Positions 9,264 through 17,674 of a DNA stretch of 64,000 nt are shown here, piece by piece. The notes beneath the pieces are model-generated. The model was not told the DNA's origin. It saw only the letters and a list, made by a program, of their open reading frames with translations, and made no database searches. The translations under genes and the position numbers were made by a program. Origin of the DNA: UBA4416 sp040387475 (GTDB lineage Bacteria > Bacteroidota > Bacteroidia > B-17B0 > Aurantibacillaceae); assembly GCA_040387475.1 (NCBI GenBank), contig JAZKDT010000018.1:186001-250000 (forward strand). Reading direction: 5' to 3'. The stretch's first letter is position 1, and every line of letters begins with the position of its first letter.

Positions 9264-9823
9264 TTATTAAATGCCTTGTTAAAAATATCTTCGGTTAACT
9301 GCCTGTTGATCTCAGTTAACAAAGCGTCCTCCTGTGAGGAAAGGGATGATGTGGTTGGATAGTCCGCAAAACGACTAAAATTCTGATCAAAATTTTTGGT
9401 TTCATCAAACTTGTTGATGTATTTTACATTGACAGTAATGGTTAAGCGGTTTTTTGCCGCGAGATCATTACTTTGAATCGCCACCGGAGCAATATTATAG
9501 TCCAGGATGGTTCCTTCAAACTGCAGATCACCGTTTTGTTTATTAAGAGACAATCGGGTTTGCGTAGAAACAACATCTCTTAATCTTTCTGTAAATTTTT
9601 GACTGATGGCCGGGCTACCAAGGGTTGTATTATTAGTAAAAAATCCAACAGACACGGTTTTTGCTTCAATGGGAATAGAGGCGCCATCTAAAGAATACTT
9701 TACCTTACAGGAATTAAAAAAACAAATTACTGTCAAGATAGAAAATATGTAGCGGATGTTTTTCAATTTATTGAACTGCGAATTTAGCAAAAAATCCTCC
9801 CGAAAGGCGTTTAAAAGCGACAC
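9257..9823 (-). CDS. lptE: LptE family lipoprotein (LPS assembly), Bacteroidota type
   Basis: The protein shows the Bacteroidota LptE pattern: CKVKYSLDGASIPIEAKTVSVGFF, then a domain of alternating strands (LQFEGTILDYNIAPVA, LTITVNVKYINKFD) and a C-terminal helix, ending ITEDIFNKAFNNW-like. LptE plugs the outer-membrane LptD barrel during lipopolysaccharide insertion. The ATG at 9823 puts about 20 odd residues before the lipoprotein signal. A TTG at 9766 would start directly at LKNIRYIFSILTVICFFNSC, a standard signal with lipobox Cys, so I think TTG is the real start. The gene overlaps the next one by 7 bp, and the M16 peptidase gene lies 16 bp upstream. Confidence 0.8.
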   Translation of the reverse strand: MSLLNAFREDFLLNSQFNKLKNIRYIFSILTVICFFNSCKVKYSLDGASIPIEAKTVSVGFFTNNTTLGSPAISQKFTERLRDVVSTQTRLSLNKQNGDLQFEGTILDYNIAPVAIQSNDLAAKNRLTITVNVKYINKFDETKNFDQNFSRFADYPTTSSLSSQEDALLTEINRQLTEDIFNKAFNNW

Positions 9824-9839
9824 AAGTTTCGTTAAATTG

Positions 9840-11156
9840 TTACTCCATGGCCGGTTTGATATTGATCACACGGATATTTTCGGGATTAAAATATTTTTTG
9901 CAGATCTCTGTTAGCTGCTCCGGTTTGATGGTTTTGTAAGTTTCCAACGCCTGGTTGTACTTATTATAATCCATAAAGTAATATTCGGCAAAGCCAAGCT
10001 TATCAGCAATAGCCTGGTTTGAGAAATTTTGAAAGGTTTGACTTACTTCCAGATTCCGGATATAATTGTCGATCAGCTCCTGATCGATACCTTCATTTAT
10101 AATATCATAGATTTCTTTCGAAATGAGCTTTTTTACCTTGGCGTTTCCTATTTGAGCCTGCATCACCACATCAAACGTAGCCACATTAGCATATAATCGT
10201 GAGTCATCGGATTGTGCAACTATTTGGTAAGCCAGGTTACCCCTTTCCACAATGCTATTATTTAAAATAGAATTGGAATTACTGAATAACAGATCGCGCA
10301 AGAGGTTAAATCCGTAATAGTCAGCTGTACCTACCGCCGGTGCAGGAATAATGTATGAGTATATCTGAACCGGGTAGTCTATTTGCATTTCTTCCGTGGT
10401 TGGAGCAAACGAAAATAGGTCGGGCTCAGCTTTCTTAGCATTTAAAGGCAACTGTTTTTTTATCGGACCAAAATATTTTTTAGCAAACTCAAATATTTCT
10501 TCCGCCTTTACATCTCCCACTATCACCAGGTAAGCATTATTAGGGCTATAAAACTTATCATAAAAATCCTGGCATTGTTTGGTTGTATAGGCCGTAATCT
10601 CGTTAAGGTTTCCAATAACATCAACCTTGTAAGGGTGTTGCGCAGGATACAAATGTTTATAGCGTTCAGATCCCATTCGATTGTACCAATTATTCTCTCC
10701 TAACCTCAACTCTTCGCCCACCACTTCCCGCTCGGTATCGAGTACTTTTTGATCCAGGATCAGATTTTCCATTCTGTCGGCTTCCATATCAAATACCTTT
10801 TCAATATTTTCTGTGGGTAATTCCTGCCAATAAACGGTTCTATCAAAAGTAGTATAGGCATTTATCTGGGCACCCATTTTCTCCATTTCGTGAATGTAAA
10901 CATCTCCTTCTCCGCTAAATTTTTTGGATCCGCGAAACATCATATGCTCAAACATATGAGCCATTCCACGCACTCCGTCCCACTCATCCTTGCTCCCTAC
11001 CCTATACCAAACTTCCATTTGTACCATGGGCGATGTGTTTTTTTCGCATACGATCACTTTTAATCCGTTAGGAAGGGTGATTGTTTTGATAGGAAAATCA
11101 ATTGCAAAACCTGTTGAAGAAATAACAATACTGAATACCAATAATAATGCTTTCAT
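9840..11156 (-). CDS. M16 family zinc peptidase, exported
   Basis: A 438-residue insulinase-type protease. A signal peptide spans about residues 1-18 (MKALLLVFSIVISSTGFA). The inverted zinc-binding motif HMFEH lies at residues 67-71 (H67, E70, H71), and a downstream glutamate cluster in DTEREVVGEELRLGENNW would supply the distal zinc ligand. A C-terminal inactive M16_C domain begins near residue 190 (NNAYLVIVGDVKAEE). The length fits the classical single-chain two-domain M16B subunit. Such pairs often come as catalytic plus non-catalytic partners; no partner is adjacent here. It sits 10 bp after the DUF5686 gene and 16 bp before lptE, so it is probably in the same transcript. The target peptide is unknown. 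Confidence 0.9.
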   Translation of the reverse strand: MKALLLVFSIVISSTGFAIDFPIKTITLPNGLKVIVCEKNTSPMVQMEVWYRVGSKDEWDGVRGMAHMFEHMMFRGSKKFSGEGDVYIHEMEKMGAQINAYTTFDRTVYWQELPTENIEKVFDMEADRMENLILDQKVLDTEREVVGEELRLGENNWYNRMGSERYKHLYPAQHPYKVDVIGNLNEITAYTTKQCQDFYDKFYSPNNAYLVIVGDVKAEEIFEFAKKYFGPIKKQLPLNAKKAEPDLFSFAPTTEEMQIDYPVQIYSYIIPAPAVGTADYYGFNLLRDLLFSNSNSILNNSIVERGNLAYQIVAQSDDSRLYANVATFDVVMQAQIGNAKVKKLISKEIYDIINEGIDQELIDNYIRNLEVSQTFQNFSNQAIADKLGFAEYYFMDYNKYNQALETYKTIKPEQLTEICKKYFNPENIRVINIKPAME

Positions 11157-11166
11157 ATTTTATTTT

Positions 11167-13632
11167 TTAAAATTCTAATCCCAGCCCGATCACGAAACCC
11201 TGATTAAACTGACCGCTCGGACCATAGCCTAAGATATAATCAACCCTAATGATCTGTAAAATATGTTCTATACCAAAGTTGATCTCGTAATATTGATCAA
11301 GTTTATCATTGAATAAAATATGCCCTCCAACAACTTCCTGAATTCTATATTTTTTTAGTAACGGCACTTTATTAAAAATAAATCCGTTAAAATGATGCTC
11401 AGCATGACCCTCTGCATACCAGTTCTTGGTGCTGTAGGTATAGTAAGGCAATAATTTAAAGGAATTCAAATAATCATTGTTGGCTAAAATAGTTTGGTTA
11501 CCATCGAAATGTTTATAATCCATAAACTCTACGTACTTATTACTTAAAAAGTAGCCTCCTTTTAAACGGTATGCAAAGGTTCCAAACAAGCCTAATTTAA
11601 TATTATCATCAATAGCAATTCTGGCCAGATCATAATCGGCCCTGGTATTTAAACCAGGAATTGCTTTGGTATATAACAGATTAATAATAGGAAATTTACT
11701 GCCCACAATAATTTTTTGATGAGGACGCGTATAGTATTTTTGTTTAAAACGAATGGAAAAACCCAGTTCTACAACGAATGAATTATTAATCGCAAAACTG
11801 GAGTCGTCGGTATGCGGACGCAATGGATCATTACTTGTAAATGCTTTATAAGGATTATCGATCCAGAGATCATTGGCCGTATTTCTTAAAGCAGACCGTT
11901 CGGCATACTCTGTATTAAAATTTGCAATTAGTCCATTAATCAACTCTTTACGATAACTAAAAGAAGCATACGTTTTCTTATACAACTTCATAAAATTTTC
12001 ATTATTCAATAAAGTATACGACGTATTCATTGTGGCATTAATAGGATCGCTGCTATTAAATTGCAAAGCGCTGGTTCCAACCTTTATATTGATGGATTCA
12101 AATTTTTCTTGTTTAATCATGTATTTCCAATTGGCGGTTCCACCCCACAAATAATTAGAAAAGCCATATCTCACGGTTGCTGCAAGGTTATGATAACGAT
12201 GATCTTCGTAGCGCTTGGTCATATCCACTTTAATGGATGCATTGACTCCCTCTACTGTATTATACTGCACTCCGGATGTTAAAAGGCCGGACGTATTTAA
12301 ACTAAATTTTTTCGCAGATTTATTATAACTGTAACCCATTATCAGGTGGTTTACTGAAAGCTTGTTTCCCTTCCTATCAACACTATCTTTGTAACGATCA
12401 CTATTTTTTATGGCGCCAATACTATCTTTCTTTCGATAATCGGTTTCTTCCTCATGAGTTAAAGGCACAGGGCGCGATTCATGCCAATAGCCTGTATCTT
12501 TCTTATTTGCCCCGTCTTCCACTTTTAATACTTCATTCTTAAAGAATTTTTTAGGAAAAACGGGATGCATATCGTAATCAGAGAACACGGCATTAAAATA
12601 ACCGTCGCCAATAAAGCCGAACACTTTAAAATTGAAGGTCATATTTAATCCGGTTGGCATCCAGATACTATCATTTACCGGTGCGTTTAACTGTTTAATA
12701 TGAAGCGTATCCACAAAATCAATTTTAGCATCTTTAGTTAAATAAACGTCGGCGCTATGCACCCTCCACGTGTTTTCCTGAATATATATAATTCCTCTAA
12801 AGCATGGATCTGTTTTGCGTTTGGGAATGATCTCAATTTTGTTCAACATCTTACCATCTTCAAACGTAGTTCCCAATAATTTATAACGGTATGACAAAAG
12901 AGCATTCTCGTTGATAGGCGAAATAAAAGGCCTGTCGCTAAGACCATCCAGTGTAATCAGATTTTCGTAAATACTGAATTTCATATCGCTTACCTGGTTA
13001 AAGCTAAACGCTTTATTATCTCCGCTTACTCGGCTGGAATACATGATCTCTTTTTCGTCGTTTGGTTTACGGAAATGATATTTAGTTTCGCTTTCACTTA
13101 AATAAACAACTCCCAGTAAAGTTGAGTCTATTTTTTCGCCGCCGGTATTCATGGCATTAAGTAGCTTAACCATTTTTTTAGGAAAGTCTTTCAGGCGCTG
13201 TAATCCTTTGATATAAGCCTTGCATGTAAAAGCGTTAACCTCATTTAAATAAAATTTACGTTTTTTGATTGCTGCACGGATAACAGCATAAGCGGGATCT
13301 TCACCGTCTTTAATAACCACTTCTTTTAACTCGTAGCTTTCAGGATTAAGGATAACGTTCCTAACTGTATTTCCGGTAACCTCAACTTTCTCAACTTTCT
13401 TTTTATAACCAACATATTGAAAAATCAACTCGTATGTTCCTGGCGCCAGCTTTAGTGAATAAAAACCATCGGCATTGGCATTGGTACCCTGGGTTGTTCC
13501 TTTAACTAATACTGATGAAAACGACAAGGCCTGATTTCTATCGTCGGTTATTTTCCCTCTTACCGAAGCGAGTTGAGCAAACAAAATCGTAGAACTTAAA
13601 ACCAGGATTAATGCAAGTAAAGTCTTTTTCAT
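11167..13632 (-). CDS. DUF5686 and carboxypeptidase-like regulatory domain outer-membrane protein
   Basis: An 821-residue exported protein. After a signal peptide (about 1-19, ending LFAQ) there is a carboxypeptidase-D regulatory-like domain (about 22-100: VRGKITDDRNQALSFSSVLVKGT, GFYSLKLAPGTYELIFQYVGY). A long DUF5686 region follows and ends as a probable outer-membrane beta barrel, the last strand being FNQGFVIGLGLEF with a terminal aromatic residue. The family is widespread in Bacteroidota and has no known biochemical function. It is the first gene of a minus-strand group with the M16 peptidase 10 bp downstream. It resembles a TonB receptor because of the shared N-terminal domain, but no plug domain is present. 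Confidence 0.8.
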   Translation of the reverse strand: MKKTLLALILVLSSTILFAQLASVRGKITDDRNQALSFSSVLVKGTTQGTNANADGFYSLKLAPGTYELIFQYVGYKKKVEKVEVTGNTVRNVILNPESYELKEVVIKDGEDPAYAVIRAAIKKRKFYLNEVNAFTCKAYIKGLQRLKDFPKKMVKLLNAMNTGGEKIDSTLLGVVYLSESETKYHFRKPNDEKEIMYSSRVSGDNKAFSFNQVSDMKFSIYENLITLDGLSDRPFISPINENALLSYRYKLLGTTFEDGKMLNKIEIIPKRKTDPCFRGIIYIQENTWRVHSADVYLTKDAKIDFVDTLHIKQLNAPVNDSIWMPTGLNMTFNFKVFGFIGDGYFNAVFSDYDMHPVFPKKFFKNEVLKVEDGANKKDTGYWHESRPVPLTHEEETDYRKKDSIGAIKNSDRYKDSVDRKGNKLSVNHLIMGYSYNKSAKKFSLNTSGLLTSGVQYNTVEGVNASIKVDMTKRYEDHRYHNLAATVRYGFSNYLWGGTANWKYMIKQEKFESINIKVGTSALQFNSSDPINATMNTSYTLLNNENFMKLYKKTYASFSYRKELINGLIANFNTEYAERSALRNTANDLWIDNPYKAFTSNDPLRPHTDDSSFAINNSFVVELGFSIRFKQKYYTRPHQKIIVGSKFPIINLLYTKAIPGLNTRADYDLARIAIDDNIKLGLFGTFAYRLKGGYFLSNKYVEFMDYKHFDGNQTILANNDYLNSFKLLPYYTYSTKNWYAEGHAEHHFNGFIFNKVPLLKKYRIQEVVGGHILFNDKLDQYYEINFGIEHILQIIRVDYILGYGPSGQFNQGFVIGLGLEF

Positions 13633-13697
13633 AAAGATAATAGACGTTTAAGATAATCAAAAAGTTACAGCCACATCATAAAAATTTTATTTTTTAA

Positions 13698-14357
13698 TTA
13701 GAGATTATCCATTACACCAAATTCAAGTGGAGTCCACACACCCATTGGTATATTTGCCTTTTTAAGTGTATTGCCTGTCCATACGTTACAGGTTTTAAAA
13801 ATACCGTAAGTGCCGGTTGCTTCAAAATAATTATCATGTAGGCCGTAAGATGGATGTGGAAGTAGCTGTGGCTTTTGTTCCTTTAAATGGAAACTCTGCG
13901 TTATATGCTTTACCATCTGTAAATAACCTGATTTTGAAATAGATATTTTTTTGACCATATTACTCACGGCTATTTTCCTGTAATACGTAACATGCATAGC
14001 CGTTGAACCGAGACCAAACAAAGCATTAGCCACCGTCTTCATTTTTAGGTCGGCCCATGTTGGTGTATTCAGGTAAAAACCTTTATCTCCCCAACCTATT
14101 GCTATATAGTGGTATGTCGTATCAATGTGTGAAAAATTCTTATCGTCAATAAATGTATTCCAATCAAAATATTCATTGGTTTTAGGCATAACAATATCAG
14201 TATGCACTCCGTTGGATTTCACATATATATCAATCGCATTTTTTTCGTCATTTAATAACGGATTCAGCGTAATTTTGGGTAAAAGCCAGGCGCACAATAA
14301 CCAAATAAGAATAAGTGAAATGAAACCGGCACTTATTTTAAGAGTCTTCTTTAACAT
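13698..14357 (-). CDS. DUF2459 / TIGR02117 family protein
   Basis: A 219-residue protein with one N-terminal membrane helix (about 8-28) and a soluble domain with the family features VKSNGVHTDIVMP (about 48-60), HYIAIGWGDKGFYLNTPTWADLK, and a C-terminal YGIFKTCNVWTGNTLKKANIPMGVWTP containing a conserved Cys-Asn. The His in GVHTD, the Cys in KTCN and the Trp-Thr suggest a papain/NlpC-like catalytic arrangement, which is inference only. Genes of this type in proteobacteria are sometimes tied to polyhydroxyalkanoate granules or urease loci by annotation. It stands between two hairpin-ended neighbours, so it may have its own promoter. Confidence 0.75.
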   Translation of the reverse strand: MLKKTLKISAGFISLILIWLLCAWLLPKITLNPLLNDEKNAIDIYVKSNGVHTDIVMPKTNEYFDWNTFIDDKNFSHIDTTYHYIAIGWGDKGFYLNTPTWADLKMKTVANALFGLGSTAMHVTYYRKIAVSNMVKKISISKSGYLQMVKHITQSFHLKEQKPQLLPHPSYGLHDNYFEATGTYGIFKTCNVWTGNTLKKANIPMGVWTPLEFGVMDNL

Positions 14358-14384
14358 AACTTATTTCTTATTGATCACATTTAA

Positions 14385-14422
14385 TAAAAAAAGTAACCCT
14401 TCCTGTTTTTACAAGAAGGGTT
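14385..14422 (-). terminator. Intrinsic terminator after the TPR-PD40 gene
   Basis: A 12-bp stem (14395-14406 with 14411-14422, one mismatch) has a TTTT loop and is followed on the minus strand by a T-run (plus-strand A-run 14385-14392). It begins 25 bp beyond the stop of the gene ending at 14447. Confidence 0.8.
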
Positions 14423-14446
14423 CACAATAAAATATGTTTTAGCTGG

Positions 14447-16057
14447 TTACTTGTCCTTTGTCATCATAATTTGTTTCTCCAAAGAAAATGTATCTGTTTT
14501 TCCGATTTTCAAATCAGCTTTTTCCTCGGCTGTTTTATATCCTTTTTTAACCACTTTGATCGTATAGGTTACATCGCCTTTAAGCGTAATGAAATATTCA
14601 CCATTATCATTGGTAGTGGTAGTTGCTACCGTTGCGCCGGCCGCATCCAGTATCTGAACATCAACAGATGCCAAACCGCTTCCTTCAAATCCATCGCGAA
14701 CAGTTCCTTTTAAAATACTGAGGCCGGAATTTGTTTTTCTTTTACCATCTTTTTCTAACAGCGCGTAATTAGAGAGATCGGCTTTATAAATATCACTTTC
14801 TCCTAAACCTCCTTTACGTTCGCTGGCAAAATAAGCGGTTTGTGCATCAGCACTAACTACCAGAGGTCCATCTTTAAAAACTGTGTTAATTGGATATCCC
14901 ACATTTACCGGTTTGGTCCATTTTTCTCCTTCTAAGGTTGATTTAAAAATATCATAGGATCCCATTGATTCTTTTCCGTTAGAGGAGAAGAATAATGTTT
15001 TGCCATCCGGTGCTAAAAAGGCGCCTACTTCGTCAAACTCTGAATTAATTTCAGGTCCTAAATTAGAGGGCTTGCCCCATTCGGTTTTACTGATTCGTTT
15101 TACCATCCAGATATCAGCGCGGCCGTATCCACCGGTACGCTCGCTAATAAAATATAATGTTTTCCCGTCAGGTGAAATGCACGCACCACCTTCCCAATAA
15201 GATGTATTAATTGGTTTACCTAAAGCTTCAGGTGTTTTCCATTTGTTATTTACTACTTTGGAAACAAACACATCGCCACCTCTCGACTCATTGTCGGTAA
15301 TATCATTTTTATAAATAAAAATTTGTTTACCATCGGGCGAGATAGACGTACAGGCATCATGTGCTGGAGTGTTAACGTTACCGGGAACATCTTCGCATTG
15401 ATTCCATTTTTTGTTTACCGTATCCCAGGTAGAAATATAAATATCCTGAAAGTACTTGCCGTCTCCCTCCAGATCTGTTGGCGAATCGGTCATTTCAGGG
15501 CGACGGGTATTGAATACCAATTTTCGTCCATCTGCGCTGATACATGGCGATTGATCGTCAAACTTTGAATTGATAGCTTGACCTAAATTATCAATTTTAG
15601 TATTCATAGGAGAGGCCATGTATTTTTTTGCATTATTACAGTGAGAAATATATACATCTACATCCTCTGTTTGAGCTTCTTTAGAGTTAACCTGCCCTTT
15701 ATACGTATTGAACTCTGTTAAAGCATCATCAATTTTTTCGTCCGATAAATAGATTTTACCCAACACTAAATGAGTTTCAGGCTTCACATCTTTATTGGTT
15801 GCAACGGCTTTTTTAAGGCTTTCAAGAGCTAAATCGTGTTTTTTGAGTTCATATTGACAGTAACCCACATAATATAAGACGCCCGCGTCATCCGGATTTT
15901 TTTGCAACACTTCTTTATAGATATTTAATGCGCCAATAAACTGGCCTGCATATAATTTTTGTTTCGCTAAAACCATTTTTACCTGGTCGCCTGCATCAAG
16001 TGCATAACCATTTGACAGTAAAGTAAAAAAGCACAGGGATGTAATAAATTTCTTCAT
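14447..16057 (-). CDS. TPR - PD40 propeller - carboxypeptidase-like domain protein (PorE-like, no OmpA domain)
   Basis: A 536-residue exported protein with a signal peptide at about 1-20 (ending NGYALDAG). The order of domains is TPR-like helices (about 25-140), then a WD40-like (PD40) beta propeller with repeated SPDGKxxxF/SADGRKLVF motifs (about 150-425), then a carboxypeptidase-D regulatory-like domain (about 450-520). The protein ends with LEKQIMMTKDK. T9SS component PorE/PG1058 has this architecture plus a C-terminal OmpA-like peptidoglycan-binding domain; here that last domain is missing. It may therefore be a PorE paralogue that cannot hold peptidoglycan, or an unrelated surface protein of the large Bacteroidota PD40 family. 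It has its own terminator. Confidence 0.8.
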   Translation of the reverse strand: MKKFITSLCFFTLLSNGYALDAGDQVKMVLAKQKLYAGQFIGALNIYKEVLQKNPDDAGVLYYVGYCQYELKKHDLALESLKKAVATNKDVKPETHLVLGKIYLSDEKIDDALTEFNTYKGQVNSKEAQTEDVDVYISHCNNAKKYMASPMNTKIDNLGQAINSKFDDQSPCISADGRKLVFNTRRPEMTDSPTDLEGDGKYFQDIYISTWDTVNKKWNQCEDVPGNVNTPAHDACTSISPDGKQIFIYKNDITDNESRGGDVFVSKVVNNKWKTPEALGKPINTSYWEGGACISPDGKTLYFISERTGGYGRADIWMVKRISKTEWGKPSNLGPEINSEFDEVGAFLAPDGKTLFFSSNGKESMGSYDIFKSTLEGEKWTKPVNVGYPINTVFKDGPLVVSADAQTAYFASERKGGLGESDIYKADLSNYALLEKDGKRKTNSGLSILKGTVRDGFEGSGLASVDVQILDAAGATVATTTTNDNGEYFITLKGDVTYTIKVVKKGYKTAEEKADLKIGKTDTFSLEKQIMMTKDK

Positions 16058-16170
16058 TTCAGTAATGTATAAAAGTAAATTGTCGTTTATAAATATATAA
16101 AAAAGGATTCAAATGAAGATATTTATATGAAAAAATGCACCTGTTTCTTAATAATCTGTACTTTTAAGGC

Positions 16171-17043
16171 ATGAGTTCCATTGGATTTTACATAGCCCTG
16201 CCTTTCCTTTATCTTATATCGATACTTCCATTTCCGGTATTTTATTTAGTATCAGATGCGATTTATTTTTTGCTTTACCGGGTCATTGGGTACCGTAAAA
16301 ATGTAGTTTATGAAAACCTGAGGAATTCATTTCCTGAAAAAAGTCATGAGGAATTAAAAGTCATTGAAAAAAAATTCTATAAATACCTTTGTGATCTGTT
16401 TCTGGAGACATTAAAAACACTAACCATATCAAAGGAAGAAGCTATAAAACGCTGTTCATTCAACGAAAACACGAAGACTATCTTTAAACAATTACACGAC
16501 GAAAAAAAATCATGCATTTTAGTCATGGGACATTACGGAAACTGGGAATGGGCGGGCAATTCTTTCAGTCTATTGAATCCACAACAATTATATGTCATCT
16601 ATCATCCCTTATCCAATAAACATTTTGATAAACTGATGTATGATATGAGGACACGGTTTGGAACAAAACTGTACGCCATGAAAGATACGATGCGTGAAAT
16701 GGTTAGAAACCGGCATGAAGTAAATGCAACGGCATTTATTGCCGATCAAACACCGTCGCCTGAAGGTGCTTACTGGACTACCTTTTTAAACCAGGATACG
16801 CCTGTATTTTGGGGTACCGAAAAAATAGCTCAAAAATTAAACTATCCGGTGGTGTATGTTACCGTTAATCGTGTTAAAAGAGGCTATTATGAAGTAAATA
16901 CCGAATACCTGGTAAGTGACCCAAAAAACACGAAAGAAGGTGAGATCTCTGAATTACATACCCGCAAACTTGAAAAAGATATCATTGCGCAACCCGAAAT
17001 TTGGTTATGGAGTCACCGACGTTGGAAATATAAAAGAAAATAG
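16171..17043 (+). CDS. LpxL/HtrB-type lysophospholipid (lipid A) acyltransferase
   Basis: A 290-residue membrane-anchored acyltransferase. One hydrophobic segment at about 8-38 is followed by the lipid A acyltransferase core: GHYGNWEWAG gives the HX4E catalytic motif (H121, E126), then FIADQTPSPEGAYWTTFLNQDTPVFWG, and the C-terminal WLWSHRRWK typical of the family. LpxL/LpxM enzymes add secondary acyl chains to lipid A on the cytoplasmic face of the inner membrane. The Bacteroidota homologue is usually a single copy. The start at 16171 gives a normal length. A pair of small lipoprotein genes follows 38 bp downstream on the same strand. Confidence 0.9.
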   Translation: MSSIGFYIALPFLYLISILPFPVFYLVSDAIYFLLYRVIGYRKNVVYENLRNSFPEKSHEELKVIEKKFYKYLCDLFLETLKTLTISKEEAIKRCSFNENTKTIFKQLHDEKKSCILVMGHYGNWEWAGNSFSLLNPQQLYVIYHPLSNKHFDKLMYDMRTRFGTKLYAMKDTMREMVRNRHEVNATAFIADQTPSPEGAYWTTFLNQDTPVFWGTEKIAQKLNYPVVYVTVNRVKRGYYEVNTEYLVSDPKNTKEGEISELHTRKLEKDIIAQPEIWLWSHRRWKYKRK

Positions 17044-17081
17044 CAGGTTTAAAAAAAATACATTATTTTCGTTGTATAATT

Positions 17082-17351
17082 ATGAAAAAACAACTTTTCT
17101 TTGCCTTTTGTGTATCCGGGCTATTTCTCGCATCTTGTAAAAAGCAACATTCTTGTCAGTGTGTTACTACTTTTTCTAAAACAGGTTATAGTTCTTACAC
17201 TGTGTCCTCTACAGAAAATATTGATAAAAAAGTAACAAAAAAAACCGGAGAGCAAATGTGTTTGCAAGCCGAAAAACAAATGACAAAAAATCACCAGGAT
17301 TACATTTCCGGGCCTTCTGAAAAAATAACTGTTAGTTGTTCATTAAAATAA
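17082..17351 (+). CDS. Small cysteine-rich lipoprotein, first of a tandem pair
   Basis: An 89-residue protein with a lipoprotein signal (MKKQLFFAFCVSGLFLASC, lipobox LASC, Cys19). The mature part starts CKKQHSCQC, with a CxC pair (C25, C27), a GYSSY motif, a Lys-rich stretch and two more cysteines (near 60 and 86). The next gene encodes a clear paralogue with the same cysteine spacing. Four shared cysteines besides the lipidated one suggest two disulfides in a small periplasmic or surface domain. I do not recognise a named family. The gene follows the acyltransferase by 38 bp and precedes its paralogue by 3 bp. Confidence 0.75.
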   Translation: MKKQLFFAFCVSGLFLASCKKQHSCQCVTTFSKTGYSSYTVSSTENIDKKVTKKTGEQMCLQAEKQMTKNHQDYISGPSEKITVSCSLK

Positions 17352-17354
17352 ACT

Positions 17355-17630
17355 ATGAAAAAACATATCCTATTAGCCATCTTTTTTTCATCTGTACTTT
17401 TAAGTTCCTGTAAAAAAAGTTACACCTGTGCCTGTACTACCAATATTACTGAGCCCGGTTACGTACCTTACCAAACAGCAACCGTTGAAGAAGTGAAAAA
17501 GAATACTTCCAAGAAAAAAGCCACACAAACCTGCAACAATACGGCAAAACAAATACAGGCCAACACGCGTTTATTGTTTGAAGGAAGTGATGTAGACATC
17601 AAAACAAGTTGTGCTCTTCAGGAAAAATAA
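17355..17630 (+). CDS. Small cysteine-rich lipoprotein, second of a tandem pair
   Basis: A 91-residue paralogue of the preceding gene. The signal MKKHILLAIFFSSVLLSSC has lipobox LSSC (Cys19). The mature protein repeats the pattern CKKxxxCxCxT, a GYxPY motif, a central lysine-rich helix, a cysteine near 60 followed by a KQ dipeptide, and a final SCAL. About a third of positions match the neighbour by eye, so the duplication is old. Function is unknown. The pair ends at a strong bidirectional terminator that begins directly after the stop codon. Confidence 0.75.
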   Translation: MKKHILLAIFFSSVLLSSCKKSYTCACTTNITEPGYVPYQTATVEEVKKNTSKKKATQTCNNTAKQIQANTRLLFEGSDVDIKTSCALQEK

Positions 17631-17664
17631 AAAAGCGGTAGAATACTAAATTCTACCGCTTTTT
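17631..17664. terminator. Strong bidirectional terminator between convergent genes
   Basis: A perfect 14-bp stem (17631-17644 with 17650-17663) around a 5-base ACTAA loop has an A-run on the left and a T-run on the right. It serves the lipoprotein pair (plus) and the T9SS protein ending at 17675 (minus). Confidence 0.9.
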
Positions 17665-17674
17665 AAAATGCAAT

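Noticed and set aside
9767..9823. N-terminal 19 residues of LptE as a real extension
   Set aside because: They precede a complete lipoprotein signal and do not resemble one; a TTG start at 9766 explains the protein better. The outer coordinate is kept only as the longest open frame.
12061..12282. Open frame opposite the DUF5686 gene
   Set aside because: It lies wholly inside a long, well-supported coding sequence on the other strand and has no family features.
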